From positions 1 to 23,445 of the forward strand of contig DDZV01000032.1 of the NCBI GenBank assembly GCA_002346475.1: a DNA stretch of 23,445 nt, read 5' to 3'. Numbering within the stretch: position 1 is the first letter of the stretch; each line of letters begins with the position of its first letter. The position numbers and the translations under genes are program-made. Below, piece after piece: positions 1 to 8,327 of this stretch. The DNA is from Acidobacteria bacterium UBA2999. Its GTDB lineage: Bacteria > Acidobacteriota > Vicinamibacteria > Vicinamibacterales > UBA2999. The notes under the pieces were generated by a model. It saw only the letters and a program-made list of their open reading frames with translations. It did no database searches and was not told the DNA's origin.

Positions 1-2
1 CC

Positions 3-323
3 AAAGGCCTTTATCTTCTTGAAGCTATGGCCTGCGGTGTACCAGTTGTGCAGCCAAACCATGGGGCCTTCCCAGAAATCCTGGAACGAACTAGTGGCGG
101 ATTGCTTGTAACTCCTAATGATCCAGATAGTTTGGCAGATGGTTTAGCAGCGGTTCGCCAACACCCAGGTCAAGCTCGAGAGATGGGTGACAGAGGTGCT
201 GCGAATGTTCGTAAGTACTACAGCGTTAACCATATGGCTGAACGGATGATGCGCGTATACAGCGAGGTCATCAAGAATGGCAACGTAAACGCTCCTACCC
301 TGCAGGGCCTCGAAACCCAATAG
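3..323 (+). CDS. Glycosyltransferase family 4, C-terminal fragment (5' end outside window)
   Basis: About 106 C-terminal residues of a GT-B fold glycosyltransferase, open at the window edge. The segment reads K-G-L-Y-L-L-E-A-M-A-C-G-V-P-V-V and then H-G-A-F-P-E-I, the typical EX7E-type nucleotide-sugar binding region of GT4 enzymes: first Glu in LLEAMACG, second in FPEI. It is followed by G-G-L-L-V-T-P-N-D-P-D-S-L-A, the usual loop before the C-terminal helix. The family transfers a sugar from a nucleotide donor to a glycan or lipid acceptor at the cytoplasmic face. The acceptor cannot be told from this fragment. The stop lies 14 bases before the ABC ATPase start on the same strand, so the two could be co-transcribed, but that does not prove a shared function. 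Confidence 0.85.
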   Translation, partial: KGLYLLEAMACGVPVVQPNHGAFPEILERTSGGLLVTPNDPDSLADGLAAVRQHPGQAREMGDRGAANVRKYYSVNHMAERMMRVYSEVIKNGNVNAPTLQGLETQ

Positions 324-337
324 ACTATAGAGAACCT

Positions 338-1012
338 ATGCTCATTGCATCAAACCTCACGAAAGCTTTTCAGACCCCGCAAGGCTCTCTTACTATTCTG
401 AATAATGTATCTCTCAGTCTTTCACGCGGCGACGCTGCTGCCATCATGGGACCGTCAGGAAGCGGGAAAAGCACATTGCTTTACATCCTTGGCGCCCTTG
501 ATCCACCGTCTTCCGGAACAGTCACCCTGGACAACCAGAATCTATATGAACTCAATGAAAAGGATGCGTCAGCGTTTCGAAACCAACAGGTAGGATTTGT
601 ATTTCAAGATCACAGCTTGCTTCCTCAATGCTCTGTTCTTGAAAATGTGCTCACCCCAACATTGATCGGGAATGAAAAGTCCCCCGTTGAATACCAAACA
701 CGTGCACGGGAACTCCTTGACAAAGTTGATCTCGGGCACCGGCTTGATCATCGCCCCTCGCAACTCTCTGGCGGAGAAAAACAACGCGTGGCAATCGCAC
801 GTGCGCTTGTTTGCCAACCAACACTGCTCCTCTGTGATGAACCTACCGGAAACCTAGATCAACGTAACGCTGAATCAGTAGCTGAACTCCTCTTATCGCT
901 ACATCGCAGTGAGCGCACAGTGCTTGTCGTTGTGACGCATAGCACTGACTTAGCCAATAGATTTTCTCAGCGACTCTCTCTCGTCGATGGCCGCTTAATA
1001 ACTGTATCGTGA
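338..1012 (+). CDS. ABC transporter ATP-binding protein, LolD/YbbA/MacB-type
   Basis: A 224-residue nucleotide-binding subunit that would power the permease encoded directly downstream. All ABC motifs are present: Walker A G-P-S-G-S-G-K-S-T (38-46), Q-loop Gln90, signature L-S-G-G-E-K-Q-R (143-150), Walker B L-L-L-C-D-E (163-168), D-loop N-L-D (172-174) and switch His201. Length and the sequence DEPTGNLD match the class that pairs with FtsX-fold permeases (LolD, YbbA, MacB, FtsE). These are usually mechanotransmission exporters or lipoprotein/lipid extraction systems rather than importers. The stop overlaps the downstream GTG start by four bases (GTGA), implying translational coupling. The Shine-Dalgarno sequence is weak. 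The substrate is unknown. Confidence 0.93.
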   Translation: MLIASNLTKAFQTPQGSLTILNNVSLSLSRGDAAAIMGPSGSGKSTLLYILGALDPPSSGTVTLDNQNLYELNEKDASAFRNQQVGFVFQDHSLLPQCSVLENVLTPTLIGNEKSPVEYQTRARELLDKVDLGHRLDHRPSQLSGGEKQRVAIARALVCQPTLLLCDEPTGNLDQRNAESVAELLLSLHRSERTVLVVVTHSTDLANRFSQRLSLVDGRLITVS

Positions 1013-4000
1013 CTCTGCTTAAACTTATCGGCCAGAGTCTTCGTTATTATTGGCGCCCGCATCTCGCCATTATTCTTGGTGTCGGCATAGCTGTCTCTGC
1101 ATTATCTGGTGCCCTAATTGTTGGTGAATCGGTTCGAACCAGTCTCAAAGAACTCGCGCTGTCACGACTTGGAAAAACTGAGTACATCGTAACGGCTGCC
1201 GCACCATTTACTGAGAAGCTTGCAGAACGAATACGGTCTTCGTCTCAGTTTGAAGAAAATTGGCGCGGTGCTGTTCCCGTACTTGCGCTAGACGGAATCG
1301 TCACTCATGAACAGAATGGCCGTTTAGCAAGTGCTGTGCAAGTTTTTGGAGTGGACCAACAATTCTGGGAATTTAATGAAATCGAGGAAATAGGCGGCCC
1401 AGAGAATCGAGAAGCCTACTTAAGCCAAGCCCTTGCACGGGAATTAATGGCGTCAAACGAAGATTCGTTGTTATTACGTGTCCAGAAACCGTCTTCCATT
1501 CCAGCTGGCGTGCTCCAGGGACGACGTAATGAACCAGGCCGTGCCGTCCGTCTACAAGTAGCTCGTGTTTTAACACGAGAGCAAGCCGGCGAATTTTCTC
1601 CGCGAGCACACCAAGGTGAGAAGCGTACGATTTTTGTCCCACTGGAACGGCTCCAGTTAGATACAGAGCTATTACAGCGAGCAAACATGCTTCTATTTGA
1701 AAAAAAAGAAGCAACGGTCAACAGCATTGAAGAATTAACCGCTTTGGTCGAAGACCAAGTCAATCTTGCTGACCTTGGTATTCGCTTGCGCCAAGTTGGG
1801 CAAACTGAACCTTCACTAGTGATCGAAAGCAGCACGGGCTATCTATCAGAATCATTTCTTGAAGGAGTCATTGCTGCTAGCCATGAAATTGATATTGAAC
1901 CGATCCCAGTACTCACGTATCTAGCTACGGCTATCAGTGCGAACGGGCATCGCACGCCGTACTCACTGGTGTCAGCACTGCCTAATAGCACAATCCAGTC
2001 TGCCGTAAAAAATGCTCAACCGGACGAGCCAGGTATTGATACACCAATCTGGTTGTCTCAGTGGACAGCTGACGATCTCCAGGCACAAGCTGGAGATCGT
2101 GTCTCGCTCGAGTACTACCTCTGGTCAGATGAGCAGGGGCTGCAAGATGCCAACGAAGCTTTCAGCGTAGCCGGGATTATTCCCATGACTGGAATTGCAA
2201 TCGACCCTGACCTGACACCTGAATACCCTGGGGTCTCTACAAGTGCAGACATTGGTGATTGGGATCCACCGTTTCCTATTGACCTGTCACAAGTACGGGA
2301 TAAAGACGAAGACTTCTGGGATGACTACCGGACAGCCCCAAAAGCCTTTATCCAACTTGCCGACGGACGGTCTCTCTGGTCATCTCAGTGGGGTCAGACA
2401 ACCTCAGTGCGTCTGCAAGATAACAATCGATCTGTTGAGGATATCCAGCATTCCTACCAACTGGCGCTATCACAACACTTGCCACCAGCTCTTGCCCAGT
2501 TGCGAGTGATACCAGTTCAAGAAGAGGCACTTGCAGCATCCTCTGGCACGACCGATTTTGGAGAATATTTCACCTATTTCAGTTTTTTTCTTGTTGTGTC
2601 AAGCCTGCTACTTACGATGCTTTTCTTCCGTTTAGGAGTTGAGCAACGTGCACATGAAATTGGACTCTTAAGTGCACTCGGTTATACCGCAAGAACAATT
2701 AACGGTCTTCTCTTAGGAGAAGGATTGGTGCTAGCCGTTTCAGGGGCGTTGCTAGGTTTAGTAGGTGCCTTAGGGTACTCAACGCTGATCATGCTAGCCC
2801 TTGGAACACTTTGGATCGATGCCGTTGGAACAACAGAGCTACAAGTGCATGCCTCGGCTCTCTCGCTTATCGCAGGAGCCTGTGGTGGAATTATCGCTGC
2901 TCTAGTATGTATTGCGTGGAGCTTACGTACGCTACGGAGATCATCTGCTCGGCAATTAATGTCTGGTGGATGGCTTGACCCTGGACAAGCAATTGCGACT
3001 CCACTTCACCGAATGCGTGTCGCTGCAATTCTGGGAACAGTGCTCGCTGGTGCACTGGTCGGTATTACAGCCCTCGGGTGGATCCCAGCCACAGCTGGAT
3101 TTTTTAGTTCGGGAATATTATTGCTAGTTGCTGGACTTTGCAGCCTCATTATTTGGCTTCGCCGTGAGTTCTCAGATCCTTTTACGAACAGATCGTGGCC
3201 ACTCCTGCAATTCGGTGTTCGAAATGTGAAGTACCGCCCGATGCGAAGTGTCCTGTCTATCGCATTGATTGCTTCCGCAACATTCCTGATTGTCTCAGTT
3301 GGTGTGTTCCGACGCGGAGTGGACAATCTTGATCACATTGGAGGAGGCTCTGGAGGATTTTCTCTCATTGCCGAAACACTAGTTCCGTTAATGTACAACC
3401 CCGCCACTGAAGAAGGACAAGAGGAACTTGGTCTTGGAAGCGCCTTTGAAGGAATAGAATTAGCTCGATTTCGACTGCGCCCTGGGGATGATGCAAGTTG
3501 CTTAAATCTTTATCGTCCACAGAACCCTCGCCTGCTTGGTGCCACTAGTGATTTCATTGAGGATGGACGCTTTAGTTTTTCAGCTTCACTCGCTGATACC
3601 GAAGCAGAATACGCAAATCCTTGGCACTTATTAAACCAGTCTTTTGAGGACGGTGCTATTCCAGTCATTGGTGATGCCACGTCACTATCGTATGTCTTTC
3701 ACCTTAGTGTCGGTGATGATTACATAATGCCAGGCCCAACAGGCGAGCCACTTCGTTTACGTATTGTCGGTGCGCTTCGTGATTCAGTACTGCAATCAGA
3801 ACTGATCTTGAGTGAAGAACACTTTGTTCGCTTATTTCCTAGACACGAAGGATTTCGAGTGTTTCTCATAGCTACAGAACAGGATCAAATAGATACCGTA
3901 GCTGCCCTGTTTGAAGATCAGCTTCGAGATTTTGGCATGGACGTTCAATCTACTTCTGAACGTTTAGCCGCTTTTCACCAAGTTGAAAATACATTTCTCA

Positions 4001-4371
4001 GTACTTTCCAAGCACTAGGCGCGTTAGGACTGATTCTGGGCACTTTCGGACTCGGCACGGTACTTCTTCGCAACGTACTTGAACGTCAACGTGAATTGGC
4101 ACTGTTGCGTGCTACTGGGTACCGTCGTGATCATCTAGCTACCACTGTTATCGCTGAAAGTCTTTTCCTCCTGGCCTGTGGGCTCTCTTTAGGATTGATC
4201 TGTGCACTTGTTGCCGTAGCACCTGCCTATGCTGAACGAGACCAGGCGTTTCCGTTTGGGGGGACACTCGCATTACTAGCTGCTGTGACCATTAGTGGCT
4301 TGCTTTCCACGATCCTGGCCACGCGTGCTGCTACTAAAACGGCACTCCTGCCAGCACTCAAAAATCAATGA
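1009..4371 (+). CDS. Large FtsX-domain ABC transporter permease (duplicated, YbbP-like)
   Basis: A 1120-residue inner-membrane permease starting at GTG inside the end of the ATPase gene. One helix lies at about residues 18-42, followed by an extracytoplasmic region of about 470 residues. The first FtsX core is at about 517-650 and carries E-I-G-L-L-S-A-L-G-Y. More helices follow at about 665-725 and 740-770, then a second extracytoplasmic region of about 220 residues. The C-terminal FtsX core is at about 995-1115 and carries E-L-A-L-L-R-A-T-G-Y. Two FtsX cores in one chain match YbbP-type permeases, so a single gene may supply both halves of the transporter. At 1120 residues it is longer than E. 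coli YbbP (about 800), mainly through the first extracytoplasmic region. Likely role is envelope export or lipid/lipoprotein handling with the preceding ATPase; the substrate is not visible. Confidence 0.9.
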   Translation: MTLLKLIGQSLRYYWRPHLAIILGVGIAVSALSGALIVGESVRTSLKELALSRLGKTEYIVTAAAPFTEKLAERIRSSSQFEENWRGAVPVLALDGIVTHEQNGRLASAVQVFGVDQQFWEFNEIEEIGGPENREAYLSQALARELMASNEDSLLLRVQKPSSIPAGVLQGRRNEPGRAVRLQVARVLTREQAGEFSPRAHQGEKRTIFVPLERLQLDTELLQRANMLLFEKKEATVNSIEELTALVEDQVNLADLGIRLRQVGQTEPSLVIESSTGYLSESFLEGVIAASHEIDIEPIPVLTYLATAISANGHRTPYSLVSALPNSTIQSAVKNAQPDEPGIDTPIWLSQWTADDLQAQAGDRVSLEYYLWSDEQGLQDANEAFSVAGIIPMTGIAIDPDLTPEYPGVSTSADIGDWDPPFPIDLSQVRDKDEDFWDDYRTAPKAFIQLADGRSLWSSQWGQTTSVRLQDNNRSVEDIQHSYQLALSQHLPPALAQLRVIPVQEEALAASSGTTDFGEYFTYFSFFLVVSSLLLTMLFFRLGVEQRAHEIGLLSALGYTARTINGLLLGEGLVLAVSGALLGLVGALGYSTLIMLALGTLWIDAVGTTELQVHASALSLIAGACGGIIAALVCIAWSLRTLRRSSARQLMSGGWLDPGQAIATPLHRMRVAAILGTVLAGALVGITALGWIPATAGFFSSGILLLVAGLCSLIIWLRREFSDPFTNRSWPLLQFGVRNVKYRPMRSVLSIALIASATFLIVSVGVFRRGVDNLDHIGGGSGGFSLIAETLVPLMYNPATEEGQEELGLGSAFEGIELARFRLRPGDDASCLNLYRPQNPRLLGATSDFIEDGRFSFSASLADTEAEYANPWHLLNQSFEDGAIPVIGDATSLSYVFHLSVGDDYIMPGPTGEPLRLRIVGALRDSVLQSELILSEEHFVRLFPRHEGFRVFLIATEQDQIDTVAALFEDQLRDFGMDVQSTSERLAAFHQVENTFLSTFQALGALGLILGTFGLGTVLLRNVLERQRELALLRATGYRRDHLATTVIAESLFLLACGLSLGLICALVAVAPAYAERDQAFPFGGTLALLAAVTISGLLSTILATRAATKTALLPALKNQ
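2072..2100. repeat. Perfect 11-bp inverted repeat inside the permease gene
   Basis: The arms ACGATCTCCAG (2072-2082) and CTGGAGATCGT (2090-2100) are exact reverse complements separated by a 7-base loop. The segment encodes D-D-L-Q-A-Q-A-G-D-R in the first extracytoplasmic region of the permease. It could form an mRNA hairpin, but there is no T-run and it lies deep in a coding region, so it is not a terminator. Function unknown. Confidence 0.6.
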
Positions 4372-4455
4372 TTCACTATGCACAAATGGCCACTGCGAAG
4401 GTGGATATTCACTACGTCTAGCAACTACGGTAAGGTTAACTACTAAATATTTTCT

Positions 4456-5721
4456 ATGAGCCAGCAACAGACACTACAAATACATTTACTGGTTGTGTGT
4501 TTTATTTGCCTCGTCGCAACCGTATCAGCAGAAAATTGGCCTCAGTGGAGAGGTCCAAAGATTAACGGCACTTCCACTGAAAGAGGACTCCCGACACAAT
4601 GGAATACCACAACTAATATCGCATGGAAACTTCCAGTGCCAAGTTTGAGTGGCTCTACACCTATTGTTTGGAATGACCATCTCTTTCTCAATATCGCTGA
4701 CGGCAACAATCTTTCATTATGGGCTATTGATCGAAACAGTGGTGCTGTGCTCTGGAAACGACCGCTCGGGGATGGCAACCGTAAAATGAGGAAACAGAAC
4801 ATGTCCTCGCCATCTCCAGTCACTGATGGGAAGAGTGTTTGGGTGATCACTGGCACTGGGCACCTCTCAGCTTTTGACTTCCGTGGCCAGGCGCTATGGA
4901 CGCGTGATCTCCAGAAAGATTATGGAAGCTTTGGTCTTCAGTGGGGATACGCCTCGTCCCCCCTCTTACATGAGGGTGCACTGTACGTACAAGTTCTCCA
5001 CGGAATGTTGACCAACGATCCTTCATACGTCTTGAAGATTCAGGGCCACTCTGGAAAAACTGTTTGGAAAGTCAACCGGCCAACAGCAGCAGTGCGAGAA
5101 TCTCCTGATTCATATTCCACGCCTACACTCCTAAAGAATGGACCTTCGAATGAAATTGTGATTACCGGCGGAGATATCGTAACTGGACATAACACTGACA
5201 CTGGTGATGAGCGTTGGCGTGTTAATGGACTAAACCCACGAGGCTATGGGCACTACAGAATCGTCGCATCTCCAATTGTTGCTGATGGCTTGGTATACGC
5301 ACCTACACGTGAACGCCCTCTCTTGGCACTAAAAATTGAGGATCGTCGTAGCCTGACTGTTTGGTCAACAGATAATGGGCCAGACGTCCCAACACCTGTA
5401 ACCGATGGCAAGTATTTCTATATTGTTCGGGACAATGGCACTATGTGGTGTCTTGACGCAAAAACAGGGAACAAAATCTACGGACCTCAACGGTTGGCGT
5501 CAGCAACCTACAGTTCGTCACCCGTTCTTGCAGACGGAAAGCTCTATATCTCAAACGAAGATGGCCTAACAACCGTTGTAAAAGCTGGATCTGTTTTCCA
5601 GATCCTCTCTCAGAACTCTCTAGAAGGCTACACTTTGAGTTCGCCTGCCATCTCAGACGGCCAGATCTTTATTCGAACTGCAGATAATCTGTGGGCGATC
5701 GGGAAACGTCGAAAAGATTAA
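4456..5721 (+). CDS. Exported PQQ-type beta-propeller repeat protein
   Basis: A 421-residue protein with a Sec signal peptide (hydrophobic 10-22, likely cleavage after Ala25), then N-W-P-Q-W-R-G-P, the hallmark start of PQQ-binding-like/BamB-fold proteins of planctomycetes and acidobacteria. Repeated blades of the form S-S-P-V-x-D-G-K-x-x-x-x...D-x-x-G-x-x-x-W continue to the C-terminus. No dehydrogenase cap or catalytic segment of a quinoprotein alcohol dehydrogenase is visible, so it is probably a structural or binding propeller in the periplasm rather than a PQQ enzyme. The ATG start at 4456 has no good Shine-Dalgarno sequence, but it gives a complete signal peptide. The gene follows the permease by 84 bases and converges with a small membrane protein gene one base downstream. 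Confidence 0.88.
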   Translation: MSQQQTLQIHLLVVCFICLVATVSAENWPQWRGPKINGTSTERGLPTQWNTTTNIAWKLPVPSLSGSTPIVWNDHLFLNIADGNNLSLWAIDRNSGAVLWKRPLGDGNRKMRKQNMSSPSPVTDGKSVWVITGTGHLSAFDFRGQALWTRDLQKDYGSFGLQWGYASSPLLHEGALYVQVLHGMLTNDPSYVLKIQGHSGKTVWKVNRPTAAVRESPDSYSTPTLLKNGPSNEIVITGGDIVTGHNTDTGDERWRVNGLNPRGYGHYRIVASPIVADGLVYAPTRERPLLALKIEDRRSLTVWSTDNGPDVPTPVTDGKYFYIVRDNGTMWCLDAKTGNKIYGPQRLASATYSSSPVLADGKLYISNEDGLTTVVKAGSVFQILSQNSLEGYTLSSPAISDGQIFIRTADNLWAIGKRRKD

Positions 5722-5722
5722 A

Positions 5723-5962
5723 TCAGAGAATCAGACTAGTTAGCAACGCACTAGTTACAATAATTGCAACACCGACCAACGGAAAAGCAACGATAAGCAC
5801 AATAAACAATGTTAATAATGTGACAATAAAAGCCAGTGGGCCAAGAGGCCAGGCCAACGCAAGACCAAACTTTGTTAATAATTTAGCGTCAGTTTTTATA
5901 AAAGCTAAAACAAAACCAACAGAGTAAATAGTCGCTGCAATCAATTCCAGGGAAACGTACAT
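5723..5962 (-). CDS. Small two-helix membrane protein, unknown function
   Basis: A 79-residue, strongly hydrophobic protein: helix at about 5-20, a short polar turn with K-T-D-A-K, then a long hydrophobic stretch at about 33-76 that probably forms two further crossings broken by W-P-L-G-P and F-P-L-V-G. I do not recognise a family. It is preferred over the opposite-strand reading frame because its composition is a coherent membrane protein and the gene fits exactly between neighbours: the stop is one base from the upstream propeller's stop and the start is 23 bases from the stop of the next minus-strand gene. No strong ribosome-binding site is seen. It may be the last gene of a minus-strand unit with the second propeller. 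Confidence 0.6.
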   Translation of the reverse strand: MYVSLELIAATIYSVGFVLAFIKTDAKLLTKFGLALAWPLGPLAFIVTLLTLFIVLIVAFPLVGVAIIVTSALLTSLIL

Positions 5963-5985
5963 TACAAACCACTACGCAAGTCTTC

Positions 5986-7101
5986 TTAACCAAAACAAAT
6001 AACCCGACCATCCTGTGACCCAATAACAATACGGCCACCAGCAACAGCCGGCGAAGCAGATAACGCACTCCCTGTATCGAATTCCCAGAGCTTGCTGCCT
6101 TTCATTAAATCAAACACATAAAATCTTCCATCACTGGAACCTACGTAAACACGTCCGCCAGCAATCACAGGCGAAGAATCCACACGAGCCCGTGTCATGT
6201 ACGTCCACTTAGACTCACCTGTTTGAGCATTAATGGCATGCACCATCCTGTCACGACCACCAACTACAATGATATTGTTTGCTAGCGCCGCTGAAGCATA
6301 GAAAGGAAAATGCCGATCTGGATGCTCGTAGCGCCAAGCAATTGTTTTCTGTTTCAGGTCGAGTGCAAGTACCTCGTTATTGAATGTTCCAAAGTACGCA
6401 TAATCTCCTGCAAGCACCGGTGATGCACCAATGTTTGAACCAAATGGCACATTGAACATTTCCTTGCCGTCATCTAGTCGAATCGCACGAAAAATCTCAT
6501 CGCAACCGGCTACATATACCAGGCCGTCCACAACTGCTGGGGTAGCATGCACATAACTTTCAGTTTCAAACTTCCATAACAACTCGCCACTCTTCGCCGA
6601 TAGACAATAAAGCGTGGCATCATACGAGCCTATTAAAACGCGATTTCCTACCACAACAGGCGATGATTTTATTTCGCTTCCAGTTTTAAACGTCCACGCA
6701 ACATCCCCAGTAGCGACATCAACAGCATGAAGAATACCCGTTAGATCTCCGATGTAAACGAGACCACTGCCTACTGCCGGAGACGACTCTCCAATTGCTT
6801 CGCCAGCAGTATATTCCCAAAGCTGTTTGCCATCCTCAAGGCTCAGTCCAATAAGCTGACCTGAACCAAGTCCAACAAACACACGCCCGTCAGCAATGGC
6901 AGCTGAAGACTCGATCAAGTCCTCTGACTCAAAGTCCCAAATCATTTTTAAGGACGAGGGCGGAGACAAGGGTGCCACTCCTGTCAGCGATGGATTCCCT
7001 CTAAATTGAGGCCAAGCATCGGTGTCTGCCGCTAATTGCTGGTCGAAGGGTTGCAGGGCAACAACAAACAATAAAACAATAAAAGAAACAAAAAATTTCA
7101 C
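5986..7101 (-). CDS. Exported PQQ-type beta-propeller repeat protein (BamB-like fold)
   Basis: A 371-residue protein with an N-terminal signal peptide (V-S-F-I-V-L-L-F-V-V-A-L, cleavage near Ala25), then W-P-Q-F-R-G-N and seven to eight regular repeats of the form S-S-P-A-V-x-x-G-x-V-Y-V-G...D-x-x-G-x-x-x-W. This is an eight-bladed propeller of the BamB/PQQ-like type, probably periplasmic. No enzyme residues are evident. Start choice: a TTG at 7104 lies only 3 bases from the A-G-G-G ribosome-binding site, while the GTG at 7101 is 6 bases away and is therefore preferred; the difference is one residue. It is a distant relative of the plus-strand propeller on the other side of the small membrane gene, facing it tail to tail. 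Confidence 0.88.
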   Translation of the reverse strand: MKFFVSFIVLLFVVALQPFDQQLAADTDAWPQFRGNPSLTGVAPLSPPSSLKMIWDFESEDLIESSAAIADGRVFVGLGSGQLIGLSLEDGKQLWEYTAGEAIGESSPAVGSGLVYIGDLTGILHAVDVATGDVAWTFKTGSEIKSSPVVVGNRVLIGSYDATLYCLSAKSGELLWKFETESYVHATPAVVDGLVYVAGCDEIFRAIRLDDGKEMFNVPFGSNIGASPVLAGDYAYFGTFNNEVLALDLKQKTIAWRYEHPDRHFPFYASAALANNIIVVGGRDRMVHAINAQTGESKWTYMTRARVDSSPVIAGGRVYVGSSDGRFYVFDLMKGSKLWEFDTGSALSASPAVAGGRIVIGSQDGRVICFG

Positions 7102-7157
7102 CAATATCCCTCTCAGTGTTTTCTATGTTCTTAATCTTTGTACATCCAGGCTCGTTC

Positions 7158-8249
7158 CTACCAAGCCAACTCGTAGATACTCCGTGCTCCGTGAACATCG
7201 AACGTGCGAGGATTAAATGTACCAGTCCACTGTGTAGCAGCATCAGCCGCTAACTCATTTAAATCATCAGGAGATACTCCACTTGCTTGTAACCCTAATG
7301 GAAATTCAGCACTCTTTGCAAAACGGGAAAGCGTTTCTGGCAGATCAGGATCTAATTCTTTGTACCGTAATGCAGTCCCATTAGAATCGCTCGCATTCCA
7401 CTGGACAACATGTCGTAGTAATAAGCCAATGGCAACTCCATGCACAGTTCCGTAACGAGCTGTTAGTGGATTCGCGCAAGCATGGGTAGCACCAAGCATT
7501 GAATGCTCTATGGCAGACCCTGAAAAATGGGCACCCAGAAGCATTCCAGTACGTGCTGAAATGTCATCAGGAACTTCTAAAACACGCTCATAATTCTCAC
7601 TTAATAGTCGCCAAGCTTCCCGGGACAAAAGAGCAGACAGTGGTGTTCGACACGTTGTAACCCAAGTTTCAACAGCATGAGAGATAGCGTCGTAACCTGA
7701 AGCTGCAGTTGCCTGTTTCGGCTGAGTAAAAGTCAGCTCAGGGTCAAGAACAGCAACATTAAAAGTGAGCTTGAGATCGCCACACGCCATTTTGGCATGT
7801 GTGTGGGAATCTGAAATTAATGTATATGATTGTGCTTCGCTACCTGTACCTGCTGTAGTAGGAACGCCAATCATAGGCAACAATGGCTTTTCAACCTTGC
7901 CATAACCTCGATAGTCAGACATGGTGCCGCCATTGTTCAAAACGATATTGATACCTTTGGCGCAATCCATTGAACTGCCACCACCTAGCCCTATCACGCT
8001 ATCAATACCTAGTGGCTCTGCAAATGATCGGCCAGCCTCAACCATAGCCGAATCAGGGTTCTGAGAAAAATTGCTAAATACTTCCACTGAAAGACCAAAA
8101 GTCCTCAGATCTCTACATGCTTGGTCAACATATGGAGTAGTCAACATATCCCGATCTGAAACCAGTAAGACGCGGGTAAATCCCAGATCACGGGATATTT
8201 CACCAAGTTTCTTGAACTTGCCAGAACCGAAAAAAAGAGTTTGCTTCAT
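7158..8249 (-). CDS. Iron-containing (group III) alcohol dehydrogenase
   Basis: A 363-residue cytoplasmic NAD(P)-dependent dehydrogenase of the Fe-ADH/dehydroquinate-synthase-like fold. The nucleotide loop is G-L-G-G-G-S-S-M-D-C-A-K (88-99), followed by G-V-P-T-T-A-G-T-G-S-E (128-138). The four metal ligands are present with the usual spacing: Asp187 and His191 in D-A-I-S-H-A, His256 in G-A-T-H-A-C-A-N-P-L, and His270 in V-H-G-V-A-I-G. The substrate (short-chain alcohol, aldehyde or hydroxyacid) cannot be assigned. The start is placed at ATG 8249; an in-frame GTG at 8267 would add six residues, and neither has a clear Shine-Dalgarno sequence. It is divergent from the MDR oxidoreductase gene, so the 78-base gap must hold both promoters. 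Confidence 0.92.
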   Translation of the reverse strand: MKQTLFFGSGKFKKLGEISRDLGFTRVLLVSDRDMLTTPYVDQACRDLRTFGLSVEVFSNFSQNPDSAMVEAGRSFAEPLGIDSVIGLGGGSSMDCAKGINIVLNNGGTMSDYRGYGKVEKPLLPMIGVPTTAGTGSEAQSYTLISDSHTHAKMACGDLKLTFNVAVLDPELTFTQPKQATAASGYDAISHAVETWVTTCRTPLSALLSREAWRLLSENYERVLEVPDDISARTGMLLGAHFSGSAIEHSMLGATHACANPLTARYGTVHGVAIGLLLRHVVQWNASDSNGTALRYKELDPDLPETLSRFAKSAEFPLGLQASGVSPDDLNELAADAATQWTGTFNPRTFDVHGARSIYELAW

Positions 8250-8327
8250 TACAGTTTTAGTAAACACAAAATACTAACAGTAAATTGTGACAGAGATTTT
8301 ACAAAGAAAGAAGCTAGAATCTCATCA

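Noticed and set aside
1416..1835. 139-residue open frame on the minus strand inside the permease gene
   Set aside because: Lies wholly opposite a convincing FtsX permease; low-complexity Ser/Arg composition and no recognisable domain.
5587..5605. 7-bp hairpin with a TTTTC loop near the end of the first propeller gene
   Set aside because: Inside the coding region, more than 100 bases before the stop, without a T-run; not a terminator.
5691..5927. 78-residue plus-strand frame opposite the small membrane protein
   Set aside because: Asn/Thr/Lys-rich sequence typical of an antisense reading of a hydrophobic gene; starts inside the propeller gene.
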